Assembly (NCBI GenBank): GCA_032717465.1
Contig: CM064732.1
Span: 35,715,015 to 35,779,014 of the forward strand
Source of the DNA: Coenobita brevimanus
Taxonomy: Eukaryota > Arthropoda > Malacostraca > Decapoda > Coenobitidae
Length of the DNA: 64,000 nucleotides
Direction of reading: 5' to 3'
The notes under the pieces were generated by a model, which was not told the origin of the DNA, did no database searches, and worked only from the letters and a program-made list of their open reading frames with translations. Of this stretch, positions 23,499 to 33,448 are shown piece by piece; position 1 is the first letter of the stretch, and each line of letters opens with the position of its first letter. Both the position numbers and the translations under genes were made by a program.

Positions 23499-25560
23499 AT
23501 GCCTGTGGCAGAAGCTGTCCTCCAAGTCGTGATTCAAGCCAAAGAATTTTATGAACTTGCCCTTATCTCCACGAAGAGGATAGACCATTCAGTGGAGAAG
23601 TTGACGAAGCTTTATGCAATGTGGCAAAACCTAAAGAAGAGCTCCAAGAGGCATGGCGGACAACAGCTGAATAACGGAGATGACTTCAGATTATCGATGA
23701 AGAATTAGTATGACATCACCCATGTAAGTGCTCTCAATCTCACGACATTCCTGAGGACAAGGAATTCCTCAAGGCCCAGAGTGAAACAGGACACAGAGGG
23801 TCCATAGCAGGCATCAGCCTCACTTTGGTTCAGTGGGAGCAGGCAGCCATGCAGGTGAGATTGAAGTATGAAAAGTACAGAGCATGCGTCATTCATCGCG
23901 CAATTGTGGCGCCCATTACAGGCCAACTGGAGTCCTCCTTCTCCATTATTGAAGACGCAAACAAAGCTGACAGCACTGATGGTGATGAGCCCAGTACAGG
24001 CACATCGCCTCCAGACGAATGCACACATTAAGGTTGGCCATGAGCCCTGATTTCGCTGCTGCTCTTGACAGAACGAATGACGATGATTGCAATGCCCCAC
24101 ACCTCCTTGCAGAGATGGTCAAATGCCTCGGCCACGATGCGTTGGAGTACGCCATCAGCTGGTCCAGCATTGAGTGGTTCAGGGAAACATCAGTTGGCAG
24201 CTGCTCGCATGATCAAGGAGAGTTTTTCCCTTAAAGGTTCATTTGTCATTCACCGGGATGGTAAGCTGCTTGATGACCTCACAGGCAATGAAACCATGGA
24301 CCGACTGCCTATTCTCATCTCAAATAAAGACACCATCCAGCTGCTCAGTGTTTCCAAGATTCCAGCTAGGACTGGAGAGGCCCCGACTGCAGCTATCGCA
24401 GCTGAGCTAGAGCGACGGGGAGTTCACATCAGGTGGTCGGAATGTGTTTCAACACTACAGCTTCTAACATCCGACGTCCAACTGGTGCACGCGTGCTCCT
24501 CGAGCAGAAACTCGAGAAAGACTTGCATTACTTTCCATCTAGGCACCACATCATGGAACTGGTATATGGAGCTGTCTTTCGAGCATACTTTGTTGCCACT
24601 TCTGGCTCTGATGTTTTACTGTTCAAGTGGTTCCATAATTTTGGCCACAAGTTGATCACCCCAATATAAGAAATGTTGGTAGTTAAAATAATTCCAGAGG
24701 AAGAAAGAGAGGAGCAGGTAGACTTTGTTCTTGGCATACTCAAGAAGGGAACCGCCCAAGTCTATTACAGGCAGGTTTTGGAGCTTGCCCTTCTGTTTCT
24801 TGGCTTCTGAGTGATTGAGGGGAAGAAAATCAGATTTAAAATGCCATGTCCCATGCATCATGCCTGATGAATGTCGAAAGTCATCTGTTTGATCAAAGTC
24901 TGGCTCTTTCATAGCCAGTTCAAGCTCACCAAGATGGAGAAGGAAGCCCTGACTTACTTTGGCAACAGAGCCTACATGAGGGCATGGTTTACTGCACCGA
25001 ATGCCATGGTGTGTGCCTATGAAGACCTCCACCGTCTTGAAAAGGCTCGTGTTTACCCAAATAAGATCATCGGAGAAGCTGTGGAGATGAAACAGGTGGC
25101 TCCTCTTTGGTACCTATCTAAAGAGCTGGTCCCTCTGGCGCTTTTCGATCTCCAATTATCTGTGGAAGAAAAGCATAGGATCATCACGGGCATGACGACG
25201 AACAGGGCAGGGATGACCCTTTCAAATGCATTCAAGCTCCACGGGGAGAAGTTACTCTTGGAGATCTCGCAGCTCAAGCATCCCACAAATTCTTAGGTAA
25301 GATGCAAATTAGGAAATCATTCCTAGAAGATCCAGTGTCCTGGCTCGGCACTGATGATTACGTTATGGCACAAGAGATCATTGCAGGATTTCGTGTGACG
25401 AACGACAATGCTGGGCAGGCTGTAGCTCTACTCAAAGAGTACAATGGCAAGATCACGCACAACGAGCAAGAATGACAGTTCCTATTGCAAGTTCTTGCTG
25501 AACATCAGTTACAATATCCAGATTCAAAGAAGACGACCCTCACTTGAATTGAGCCGATTT
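23499..25560 (+). pseudogene. Transposase-like gene with FNTTASN and RHH motifs, broken copy 2
   Basis: Order of blocks as in copy 1: N-terminal helical region with VEKLTKLYAMWQNLKK (23499-23708); LEYAISW-type central region and GSFVIHRDGKLLDDLTGNE, DRLPILISNKD (24065-24430); CFNTTASN then LLEQKLEKDL and SRHHIMELVYGAVF (24433-24669); MPCPMHHA then VICLIKVWLFHSQFKLTKME and PLWYLSKELVPLALFD (about 24840-25296); and LGTDDYVM, AGQAVALLKEYNGKI, FLLQVLAEHQ (about 25310-25530). Relative to copy 1 the core Asp is Asn (FNTT for FDTA) and CRHH reads SRHH. Frameshifts and stops also break it. The total would be near 650 residues. Confidence 0.65.
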
Positions 25561-25597
25561 ACATATTCAGTAAATTTTATTTGGTATATGAATTGAG

Positions 25598-26054
25598 TTG
25601 TGGAAGAGTGATTCAAACAAAGGCATGACAATATCCAGCGAGAGCTTTCAAAAAGAAACCAATCACGCTATGTTATCTACAGTAGTTGCAAAGTTTGGCC
25701 TGACAGTCGTTCCCCACACCCCTCCCTCTGGCTGCTGGAGAGTGAAAACCCCACTAGTTGAGGCCATCCTCTGCACTTCCTTTAGGTCGGAAACAGACCA
25801 AAATTTACCACAGTAACATTAAGACGACTTCACAATTTTGTTTATGTGATCCAATACCTAAAAATGCATGGTTCAGGAGTTATATTGAAATAAGATCAGA
25901 AATTTCCAAAATGCTGAAAATTTTGCTTTCCTGCATGACCCCTAAATAAATTCATATTTTGATAAAAAATGGTCATGATACAGAAGGGTCCATTAGAATA
26001 AAATGAGGGATTGGGAAACTCAACTTTCAACCTTTCATTTTTTAAGAACCACCC
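25598..26054 (-). repeat. Right terminal inverted repeat of DNA transposon 2
   Basis: The reverse complement matches the two left pieces along most of its length with scattered mismatches and small gaps. It is uninterrupted, which lets the ancestral left TIR be aligned across the LINE insertion. Confidence 0.75.
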
Positions 26055-26081
26055 TAATATACAACATATATTATGGCGGTT

Positions 26082-26607
<526 letters not shown>

Positions 26608-28825
26608 TTTTTTTTTTTTTTTTTTATAAATAACAGAACGGAGGAAGGAAAAACAAATGGGTAAAAAAAAATAATCCATACAGCAGATTACTGGTGTCCT
26701 CTGTTCATAAAATATCTGTAACAGTTAGACTTGAACAGTTGTGGGTTGAAATTTGTAGGAAAACAACTCTGGGGAAGCGACTTCCAGAGAGATGCAGTTC
26801 GGGGAATGAAAGAATTCTGATAGGCAGAAGTTCTGCAATATTGTTGAGTGACATTCCAGTCATGAGCGCTACCAGATGCCCGTGTAGCACGAGGGAAGGC
26901 ATGGAGAGGTGGCACCATGGACGCAACTTCCTCTGAGCATTTGCCAAAAAAATATCCGTAAAATAATGCAAGGGAGGCAACATTCCTTCTTACAAGCAGG
27001 GGAGGTAGTTTATATGTAATGGCAGGGTTGTTAATGATTCTAACAGCTTTATTCTGAATTTTGTCTAGTTGTCTTAATGCAACCTCTCCACAACCATTCC
27101 ACAAGGGTGAGCAATATTCAAGCTGAGAGCACACATGACTCTTATAAATTATAGCTAACTGCTCATCGGCGAAGAAGTTACGGACTCTGTACAGTAATCC
27201 AAGTTTCTCTGAGGCGGTTTTAGCAAGTGATCTGACATGAGAGGTCCAGCTGAGGGCACTGTTAAGTGAGACACCAAGAATTTCAATACTTTTGGAGATG
27301 GGAATATTAGTAGCACTGAAGGTAATGTACGAATCTGGCAATATCTGTCTATTAGTAAACTGTATATATTTAGTTTTACTAGCATTAAAAGAGACAAGGT
27401 TGTTTTGTCCCCGTTCACTGATTGTAGATAGATCTTGATTTATGGAGATGGCTGTACTGAGTTGAGAGGTAGAGATATTAGACTTTGTAAATGGATGTCT
27501 GAGTGTGAATGAACTATGTAGTGTTGAGTCATCTGCATATGAGTGAATGTGGGATTGTGAGTGACAGATAAGAGATCATTAATATGAACCAGAAACAGGG
27601 TTGGTGTCAGAACTGATCCCTGCGGCACGCCGGCGTTAATTGAGTGGAAATTCGAATGTGCATCATCTACTTTTACTCTTATTTTCCTGTCACTAAGATA
27701 AGAAGAAATCAAAGGAACAAAAGACGTTAGTACATAGCAAGGGAGTTTGGACAGCAGGGAACGGTGCCATACTCTGTTGAAAGCGTTAGAGATATCAAGA
27801 GCTACTGCATGAGTTTCTCCAAAAAGATCAATTGATTGATGGATGGTATGAGTTAAGAGATTGAGTATGTCAATGGTGGATCTTTCGTGGCGAAAACCGT
27901 ATTGTCTATCACTAATTAAGTTGTTGGATTCAAGATGTTTAACAATATGCTTATTAATTAAAGTTTCAAATACCATACCAAGAGAAGATGTGACAGCTAT
28001 TGGTCTGTAATTGGAGGGGTCAAACGAACTTCCTTTCTTCGGAACTGGGTGGATATTGGCTTCTTTCCATGAATTTGGGAATAAAGAAGTACGTATGCAT
28101 AGTCTGAATAATTTAGCTAGGACAGAGGCAAGTTCAGGGGAACACTTTTTCAAAACAATTCGCGGAATTCCATCTGGGCCTGGAGCTTTGTTGGTAGGTA
28201 AATTGTCTAGGATGGATTGTACGTATCTTGTCTGTATTTTAAGTGGGGCAATTTCGGGAGAATCAAGTTCCAGTACTGAGACATTCTGGCTGGTGTCATC
28301 TATGGTAGAGTTTCTGGCAAAGGTACTAGCAAAGATATCTGCTTTCCCATGTGGGTCATTTGTAATATTGCCATCTGAAGATTTTAGTGGGGGAATGGAA
28401 GATGATTTGTTAAAGTTATTATTGAAAGAATTAAGAGTTGACCAGAATATTCTATTGTCATTAGGGTTGTTAAGTAGTTTTGATGCTTGCTTTTGAAGAA
28501 AGTTTGATTTAGATAGATTTAATACAGCTTTTGCATGATTTCTAGCAATTTTACATTGGGAGAGTGATTCAGATGTTTTTGATTTTAAGTAAGAGTTATA
28601 TGCTAATGACTTTTGGGCTGTTGCTCTGGCACAATTGCTATCAAACCATTTTGGAGAGTTTAATCTTTTAGTGAATTGTTGACCTGGTATGAATAAATCC
28701 ATACCATCTAGTATTAAGTCGCAAATGTGGGACTGGGTAGAATTGGGATCACTAGAGAAGAAAGACTGCCATGGAACATCAGCAAGATAATTTCTAAATC
28801 CATCCCAGTCTGCCCTGTCAAAGTG
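26608..28825 (-). mobile_element. Jockey-like LINE family 2, copy 2a, inserted in a SINE head
   Basis: The 3' end is an 18-base T run (poly(A) on the minus strand) followed by the family's AACAGAACGGAGGAAGG sequence. The 5' end is a truncation inside the linker between endonuclease and reverse transcriptase at about 28825. Both ends abut sequence from one SINE head, so the whole LINE is an insertion into it. Confidence 0.85.
26688..28825 (-). pseudogene. Reverse transcriptase of Jockey-like family 2, copy 2a (one frameshift near the active site)
   Basis: The long frame 28702-27440 holds MDLFIPGQQFTKRLNSPKWF, KAPGPDGIPRIVLKKC, SFDPSNYRPIAVTS, RQYGFRHERSTIDIL, VALDISNAFNRVWH and AGVPQGSVLTPTLF, the reverse transcriptase motifs through the PQGSV block. 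Near 27560 the frame shifts. The catalytic SYADDSTLHSSF motif is readable in the neighbouring frame. The thumb region continues at 27341-26688 with ILGVSLNSALSWTSHV, SQLEYCSPLWNGCG and QLDKIQNKAVRIINNP to the usual C-terminus. Apart from the frameshifts it is well preserved. Confidence 0.9.
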
Positions 28826-28836
28826 CTACAGAGGCT

Positions 28837-28895
<59 letters not shown>

Positions 28896-28919
28896 AAACC
28901 TTGAGCATGCGCGCGCGCG

Positions 28920-28972
<53 letters not shown>
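28837..28972. repeat. (TA)n, then (GC)n and (TG)n microsatellites
   Basis: TA array 28837-28892, a short GCGCGC block near 28909 and a TG array to 28970. Confidence 0.95.
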
Positions 28973-29163
28973 TGACAGCCAAAACTTGAAAAAGTATTTT
29001 GATGAAACTTGGCTAGATGGTTTGAAATGGATGCCAGATGGGCCAGTTTGAACTTTATGTCGACATATTTCAAGTGGTGTTTTGAACCCAGTTGTTATCC
29101 CCTTTCATGTGTTCATTTGGAAGAGGCAGCAGGGCATTTTCACGGAGTCTCATATGTCTGCGC

Positions 29164-29194
<31 letters not shown>

Positions 29195-29241
29195 GGCTGT
29201 ACATCTACACCTCGATGTCTGTTACTTTACTGGTGCTATGA

Positions 29242-29275
<34 letters not shown>

Positions 29276-29700
29276 GCAGAAAATGGTGGTACCTGTGATG
29301 GTGGTGGGGCTGGTGGTAACTGTGATGATGATGATGGTTGTGTTGGTGATGGTGATGGCTGCAATGATGATGGCGGTGATGGCTGCAATGATGATGGTGG
29401 CGGTAGCTGTTATGGTGGTGGAAGCTGTGGGTGTTGACAGTGGCGGTAGCTGTGGGTGTTGACGGTGGTGGTAGCTGTGTTGGTGACGGTGGTGGCAGCT
29501 GTGGTGGTGATGGTATTGGCAGATGTAGTGGTGATGGTGGTTTTTGTGGTGGTACTGGTTGTTGTGGTGGTAGTGGTGGTGGTGATGATGGTGGTAGTTG
29601 TGTTGGTGGTGGTGTTGATGGGGGTGGTGGTGGTGGTGAGGGATGTAGCTGTGATGATGTTGGTCGGGGTGGTGACTGTGGTGGTGTTACAGTATCTATT
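28971..29700 (+). repeat. Composite repeat module, copy 1: (TG)n, ~280 bp, (GGT)n
   Basis: After the TG array comes AGCCAAAACTTGAAAAA, GATGAAACTTGGC and CCAGATGGGCCAGTTTGAA, then a GA array (29165-29190), a T run (29248-29273) and a decayed GGT/GTG array (29280-29690). The order and the single-copy part recur at 29939-30480. Confidence 0.65.
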
Positions 29701-29723
29701 GAAAAACGACTCTCATTTGGTGT

Positions 29724-29813
29724 TTCTGTTATATTATTTTTGTTTTTCTTGGAGGGAACAATTTGCAGGCTCCTGGCCTTTGGTTATCATCTTCACTGGA
29801 TTAAAAAAAAAAA
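29724..29813 (+). mobile_element. 3' end of Jockey-like family 3 with poly(A)
   Basis: GGAGGGAACAATTTGCAG followed by CTCCTGGCCTTTGG and an A run matches the reverse complement of the 3' end of copy 3a (5498-5570), so this is a strongly 5'-truncated copy on the plus strand. Confidence 0.7.
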
Positions 29814-29934
29814 ATGCTTTGTGTCTTGAAAGCACCATAAAACACTTGCTCCAAACAGAAGTTTGATTCAGAGATGCCTCTAGTATGGACATGTGAGGCT
29901 CTTGTAATATATGTTGTAATCCTAGTGTTTGTAT

Positions 29935-29938
<4 letters not shown>

Positions 29939-29984
<46 letters not shown>

Positions 29985-30480
29985 CCAAAATTTGGAAAAA
30001 GATTGTGATGAAACTTAGTAGGATTGTTGACACTGGGCTCCAGATTTGCCAGTTTCAGTTTCGAATTGAATGAAATATCCTGAAGGGGCGTTTTGGCCTC
30101 AGATACTTTCCCTCACTGATGTTACATATCGTGTACACGGAATAATACAGTGGTGTATTTCCGTTGAGTTTCATGCCTTTCCTTGGGGGGGGGGGGATAT
30201 CAAAAGATCGATGTCTGTCACATCATTGATGCAACGAAATGGCGATTTTAATCAGACGAATATGGTGGTAGATGTGGTAGTAGTGGTATTACGAGTTGCT
30301 ATGATGATGGTGATGATGACAGCTGTGAAGATGGCGATGGTGATGATGGTGGTAGCGATGATGGCCGTCGTTGAAGTTTTCGTCGTCGTGGTACGATGAT
30401 AATGCTGGTGGGGGTAGCTGTGATAGTGGTGGGGATGGGGGTGGTGATGGTACCTGTTCAACAATTGCTCCCATTTGGTC
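29939..30480 (+). repeat. Composite repeat module, copy 2: (GT)n, ~260 bp, (GGT)n
   Basis: GT array 29939-29982, then AGCCAAAATTTGGAAAAA and GATGAAACTTAGTAGG, a G run near 30186 and a GGT/GATG array (30258-30470), ending with GCTCCCATTTGGTCAAGTG. It parallels module 1, including the trailing CTCATTTGGTG phrase. Confidence 0.65.
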
Positions 30481-30598
30481 AAGTGCTATGCACCTGAATA
30501 GGGCCGCAAAGAACTTGCTCTGAAACGAAAAGAGGTTCAAAAGCAGCTCTCATTTTGACAAGTGTTAAGTGGCCCAATAGGATTACGAAAAGAAACTC

Positions 30599-30600
<2 letters not shown>

Positions 30601-30687
<87 letters not shown>
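30601..30687. repeat. (TA)n microsatellite
   Basis: TA array directly upstream of a SINE. Confidence 0.95.
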
Positions 30688-30691
<4 letters not shown>

Positions 30692-31085
30692 CCTCTGTGG
30701 TACAGTGGTAAAGTGTGCGTTTTCGTACACTGAAGAACGAGGGGTTGCGCCCCGACAGGGTAATAAACTTTGGGAGCGTTCTTCTGGCCACGTATTGCAT
30801 TGACGGACACGAGGGGTGCTGTGGTTGAACCAGTGTCGCATACTATAACGTATGCTTGCACCCAGTCAGCTTGCCCTGGCCGATTACACTTGGTTACCAG
30901 ACTACACACACATCCAAAGCCACTCCAGCATTACAATTACACTTACAAGCGCTTCTCACCCTATATGCAATCTCTGCCAGACAGCATAAGCCACTTGGTA
31001 GGGATACATTGACTGTATCGCCCTCACTTCGGCAGTGATAGGCCGGTCCTGCAATAGACGCTCAAACGGCTGATGAGATGATATA
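30688..31085 (+). mobile_element. tRNA-derived SINE, copy 2
   Basis: The head GAGCCTCTGTGGTACAGTGG continues GTAAAGTGTGCG, with the A-box-like TGGTACAGTGGTAAAG, a stem-loop around the anticodon position and a B-box-like GGGGTTGCGCCCC. The body is about 320 bp shared with the other two copies and the tail is GATGAGATGATAT. The head resembles a tRNA, but the intact cloverleaf is lost. (TA)n lies on both sides. Confidence 0.85.
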
Positions 31086-31165
31086 CTGTATATATATATA
31101 TATATATATATATTGAGGGGTATCATATATATATATATATATTGAGGGGTATTTAACAACGTCCA
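31086..31165. repeat. (TA)n arrays with a TTGAGGGGTAT spacer repeated twice
   Basis: Two TA arrays, each followed by ATTGAGGGGTAT. Confidence 0.85.
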
Positions 31166-31439
31166 TGAAGGGTTAGGATTTAATACTATGTTGCATGGAA
31201 GACTTATAAAGTACAAAGGGGAAGCGGGACAAACCGACAAGGGGAAACAACCACCATGAGGAAGAAAGACTGAAGGTAAATCGAGGAACAAATGACACAG
31301 GCATAGGTAATTGAAGACAGATGGAACGACAAATGTGACAAAAAGGAGAAATAGTAGTGATATACTGTGAAGGAGGGATTTGCTGGTATTCCTGATAAAA
31401 GTGCTCGTACCTAATCCGATCTCACTTGCCCTGGTGGCT

Positions 31440-32096
31440 GATTGAAATGTGCCGGTCGGGAGCAGGAGAGAGTGTGGGGCAGAGGAAGAGACAAAGAGCA
31501 AGAGAAAGAGAGGAGGCACAGAGGAAGGGAGGAAGAGCAAGAGAAGTAGAGTGGACAAGGAACAGATGAAGTTGAGGAGGCAAAGAGCAGTAGTTGTGAA
31601 TACGTAGATGATGAGACAAAGAGCAAGAAATGGAGATTCGTTACAGAAGAGGAGAGAATGTGCAGGAGAAGGGGAGATTTGGAGGAGTAAAGAGACATTC
31701 GGAAAAGAAGAAAAGACATCCATGAGGATACAAAGAGCAGGGGATGAGGAGAACAAGGAGAGGAGGAAGTTAAAAAAGATAGATGACGGGAACGGAGAAA
31801 AAAATGAAGAGGGAGGAAAACGGGAAAACAAACGAAAAAGAAAGTGGTAGAGGAGTAAACGGTGTGAGAAGAAGCTGGAGGAGAAGTGGGTGAGCCAGAG
31901 AAGGTGACGATCAGGAGAAAAGGACAAAATGGGAGAAGAAAAGCGGAGGAAGAGAAGGTGACACAAAATAAACAGGAAAGAAGGAAAATGTGGAAGGAGA
32001 AAACAAGAAGGTGGAGGAAGCAGAGAGAGAAGACAAACAGAAGGAGGAGAAGAAGAGGAGGAAGAAACGCAATGAAAGAATAGAAGAGGAAGTAAA

Positions 32097-32148
<52 letters not shown>

Positions 32149-32150
32149 GA
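31440..32150 (+). other. ~700-bp purine-rich tract
   Basis: The plus strand is overwhelmingly A/G, ending in a GA array (32100-32144). The large minus-strand open frames (S/F/L-rich) come from this composition plus (TA)n. There is no domain signature. Confidence 0.7.
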
Positions 32151-32361
32151 CAATATCAGGATGAGGATCAAGAAATAACAGCGAAATATTTAAGAGTATG
32201 TCGACATGAACTATCAGCAACAACATCAACAACAAAAAAACAGAAAGAGAAAGGACAAATAAATGCACAAAAAAAGAAATTATAAATAGCCTTATGAAAA
32301 TTATCGAAATGCAGAAAAGAAGCAAGGGAGAGCAAAATGAGAAAAATGAATAAAGGAATGA

Positions 32362-32365
<4 letters not shown>

Positions 32366-32416
<51 letters not shown>
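32366..32416. repeat. (TA)n microsatellite
   Basis: TA array. Confidence 0.95.
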
Positions 32417-32421
<5 letters not shown>

Positions 32422-32604
32422 TGAAACCAAAAATAAAAAAACTAAAGGCAAACACGGATAGAAAAAATATTTTTTAAATAAAATATAGAAAAAGGCAGAA
32501 TGGAAGTAACAGAATGAAGAATGAATGAAGAAGAAGCAGGAGTAATACAAGAAGGAAACGATTCTTTGCTGACTGTTAAAAACTCTTTACCCCCCAACCC
32601 CCAG

Positions 32605-32606
<2 letters not shown>

Positions 32607-32652
<46 letters not shown>
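32607..32652. repeat. (CT)n microsatellite
   Basis: CT array of about 23 units. Confidence 0.95.
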
Positions 32653-32656
<4 letters not shown>

Positions 32657-32754
32657 TTCTTCCCTCCCCCTGTCCCCCATCTTCCCTCTCACTAAGGAAG
32701 TCATTAAGGAAGGGCACCAAGAGGGACAAATCACCACCAGTCAGCTCGTTGTAC

Positions 32755-33445
32755 CATAACTACCAACATTTCCACCACCACCAGAGCTCCCAAAATTTCC
32801 ACCACCACCACATCTACCATCATTTCCACCACCACCAGAGCTCCTGTTTCTATCAACACCACATCTACCAACATTTCCACCACCACCACAACTACATTAT
32901 TTCCACCACCACCATAACTAACAATATTTCCACCACCATCACAACTAACAATATTTCCACCACACCACAGCTACATTATTTCATCTACCACCATAACAAA
33001 CAACGTTTCCACCACCATCACCGCAACTAACAACATTTCCACCACCATCACCACAACTACCAATATTTCCATCACCACTAGGGCGTCCAACATTTCGATC
33101 CCACCACAACTACCAACATTTCTGCCACCACCACAATTGTCAATATTTCCACCACCACCACCACCACCACGATTATCAACATTTCCACCACCAACACAAA
33201 TATCAATTTTTCCACCCCTCCCCAAAAAACAAGCATTTCCACCACAACCAGAACTACCAACATCACCACCACCAAAACTGCAAAATTTTCTACCACCACC
33301 ACCACCACCACCACCATAATTACTCATCTCCACCACAACCGCAAATACTAGTTTTTTCACTTGAACAACTCTAGTTCTCAGAATGACTAAAAACTGCCAT
33401 CAGCACAAAAATTCAAATCACCACCACCACCAAAACTACTAACTT
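32755..33445. repeat. (ACC)n array with a higher-order period
   Basis: CCACCACCAC blocks alternate with AACTACCAACATTT-like spacers at roughly 25-40-base spacing. Plus- and minus-strand open frames here are repeat translations. Confidence 0.85.
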
Positions 33446-33448
33446 TTC

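Larger units (their letters stand above)
19591..26054 (+). mobile_element. DNA transposon of unrecognised superfamily, copy 2, with long TIRs and a nested LINE
   Basis: Left end GGGTGGTTC at 19591 and right end GAACCACCC ending at 26054 are inverted copies. The similarity continues inward for about 430-460 bp, including CCTCATTTTRTTCTAATGGA, AGCAAAATTTTCAGCATTT, GGTCTGTTTCCGA and CAACTACTG blocks. The left repeat is broken at about 19750 by a LINE and resumes at 22758. TAA flanks both ends (19588-19590 and 26055-26057). Inside lies a broken plus-strand gene (23499-25560) of the same family as copy 1. Without the nested LINE the element is about 3.45 kb, close to copy 1. Confidence 0.75.

Noticed and set aside
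28011..28496. 161-codon plus-strand frame
   Set aside because: Antisense shadow of the Jockey copy 2a polymerase.
29282..29870. Val/Gly/Cys-rich frames across the (GGT)n array
   Set aside because: Trinucleotide-repeat translation present in multiple frames; no flanking gene structure.
30956..32550. Large minus-strand open frames (336 and 379 codons) rich in Ser, Phe and Leu
   Set aside because: They are translations of the reverse complement of a purine tract, (GA)n and (TA)n arrays. No domain, no sensible composition.
32521..33030. His/Asn/Ser/Thr-rich 169-codon frame
   Set aside because: Arises from (CT)n followed by the (ACC)n array.
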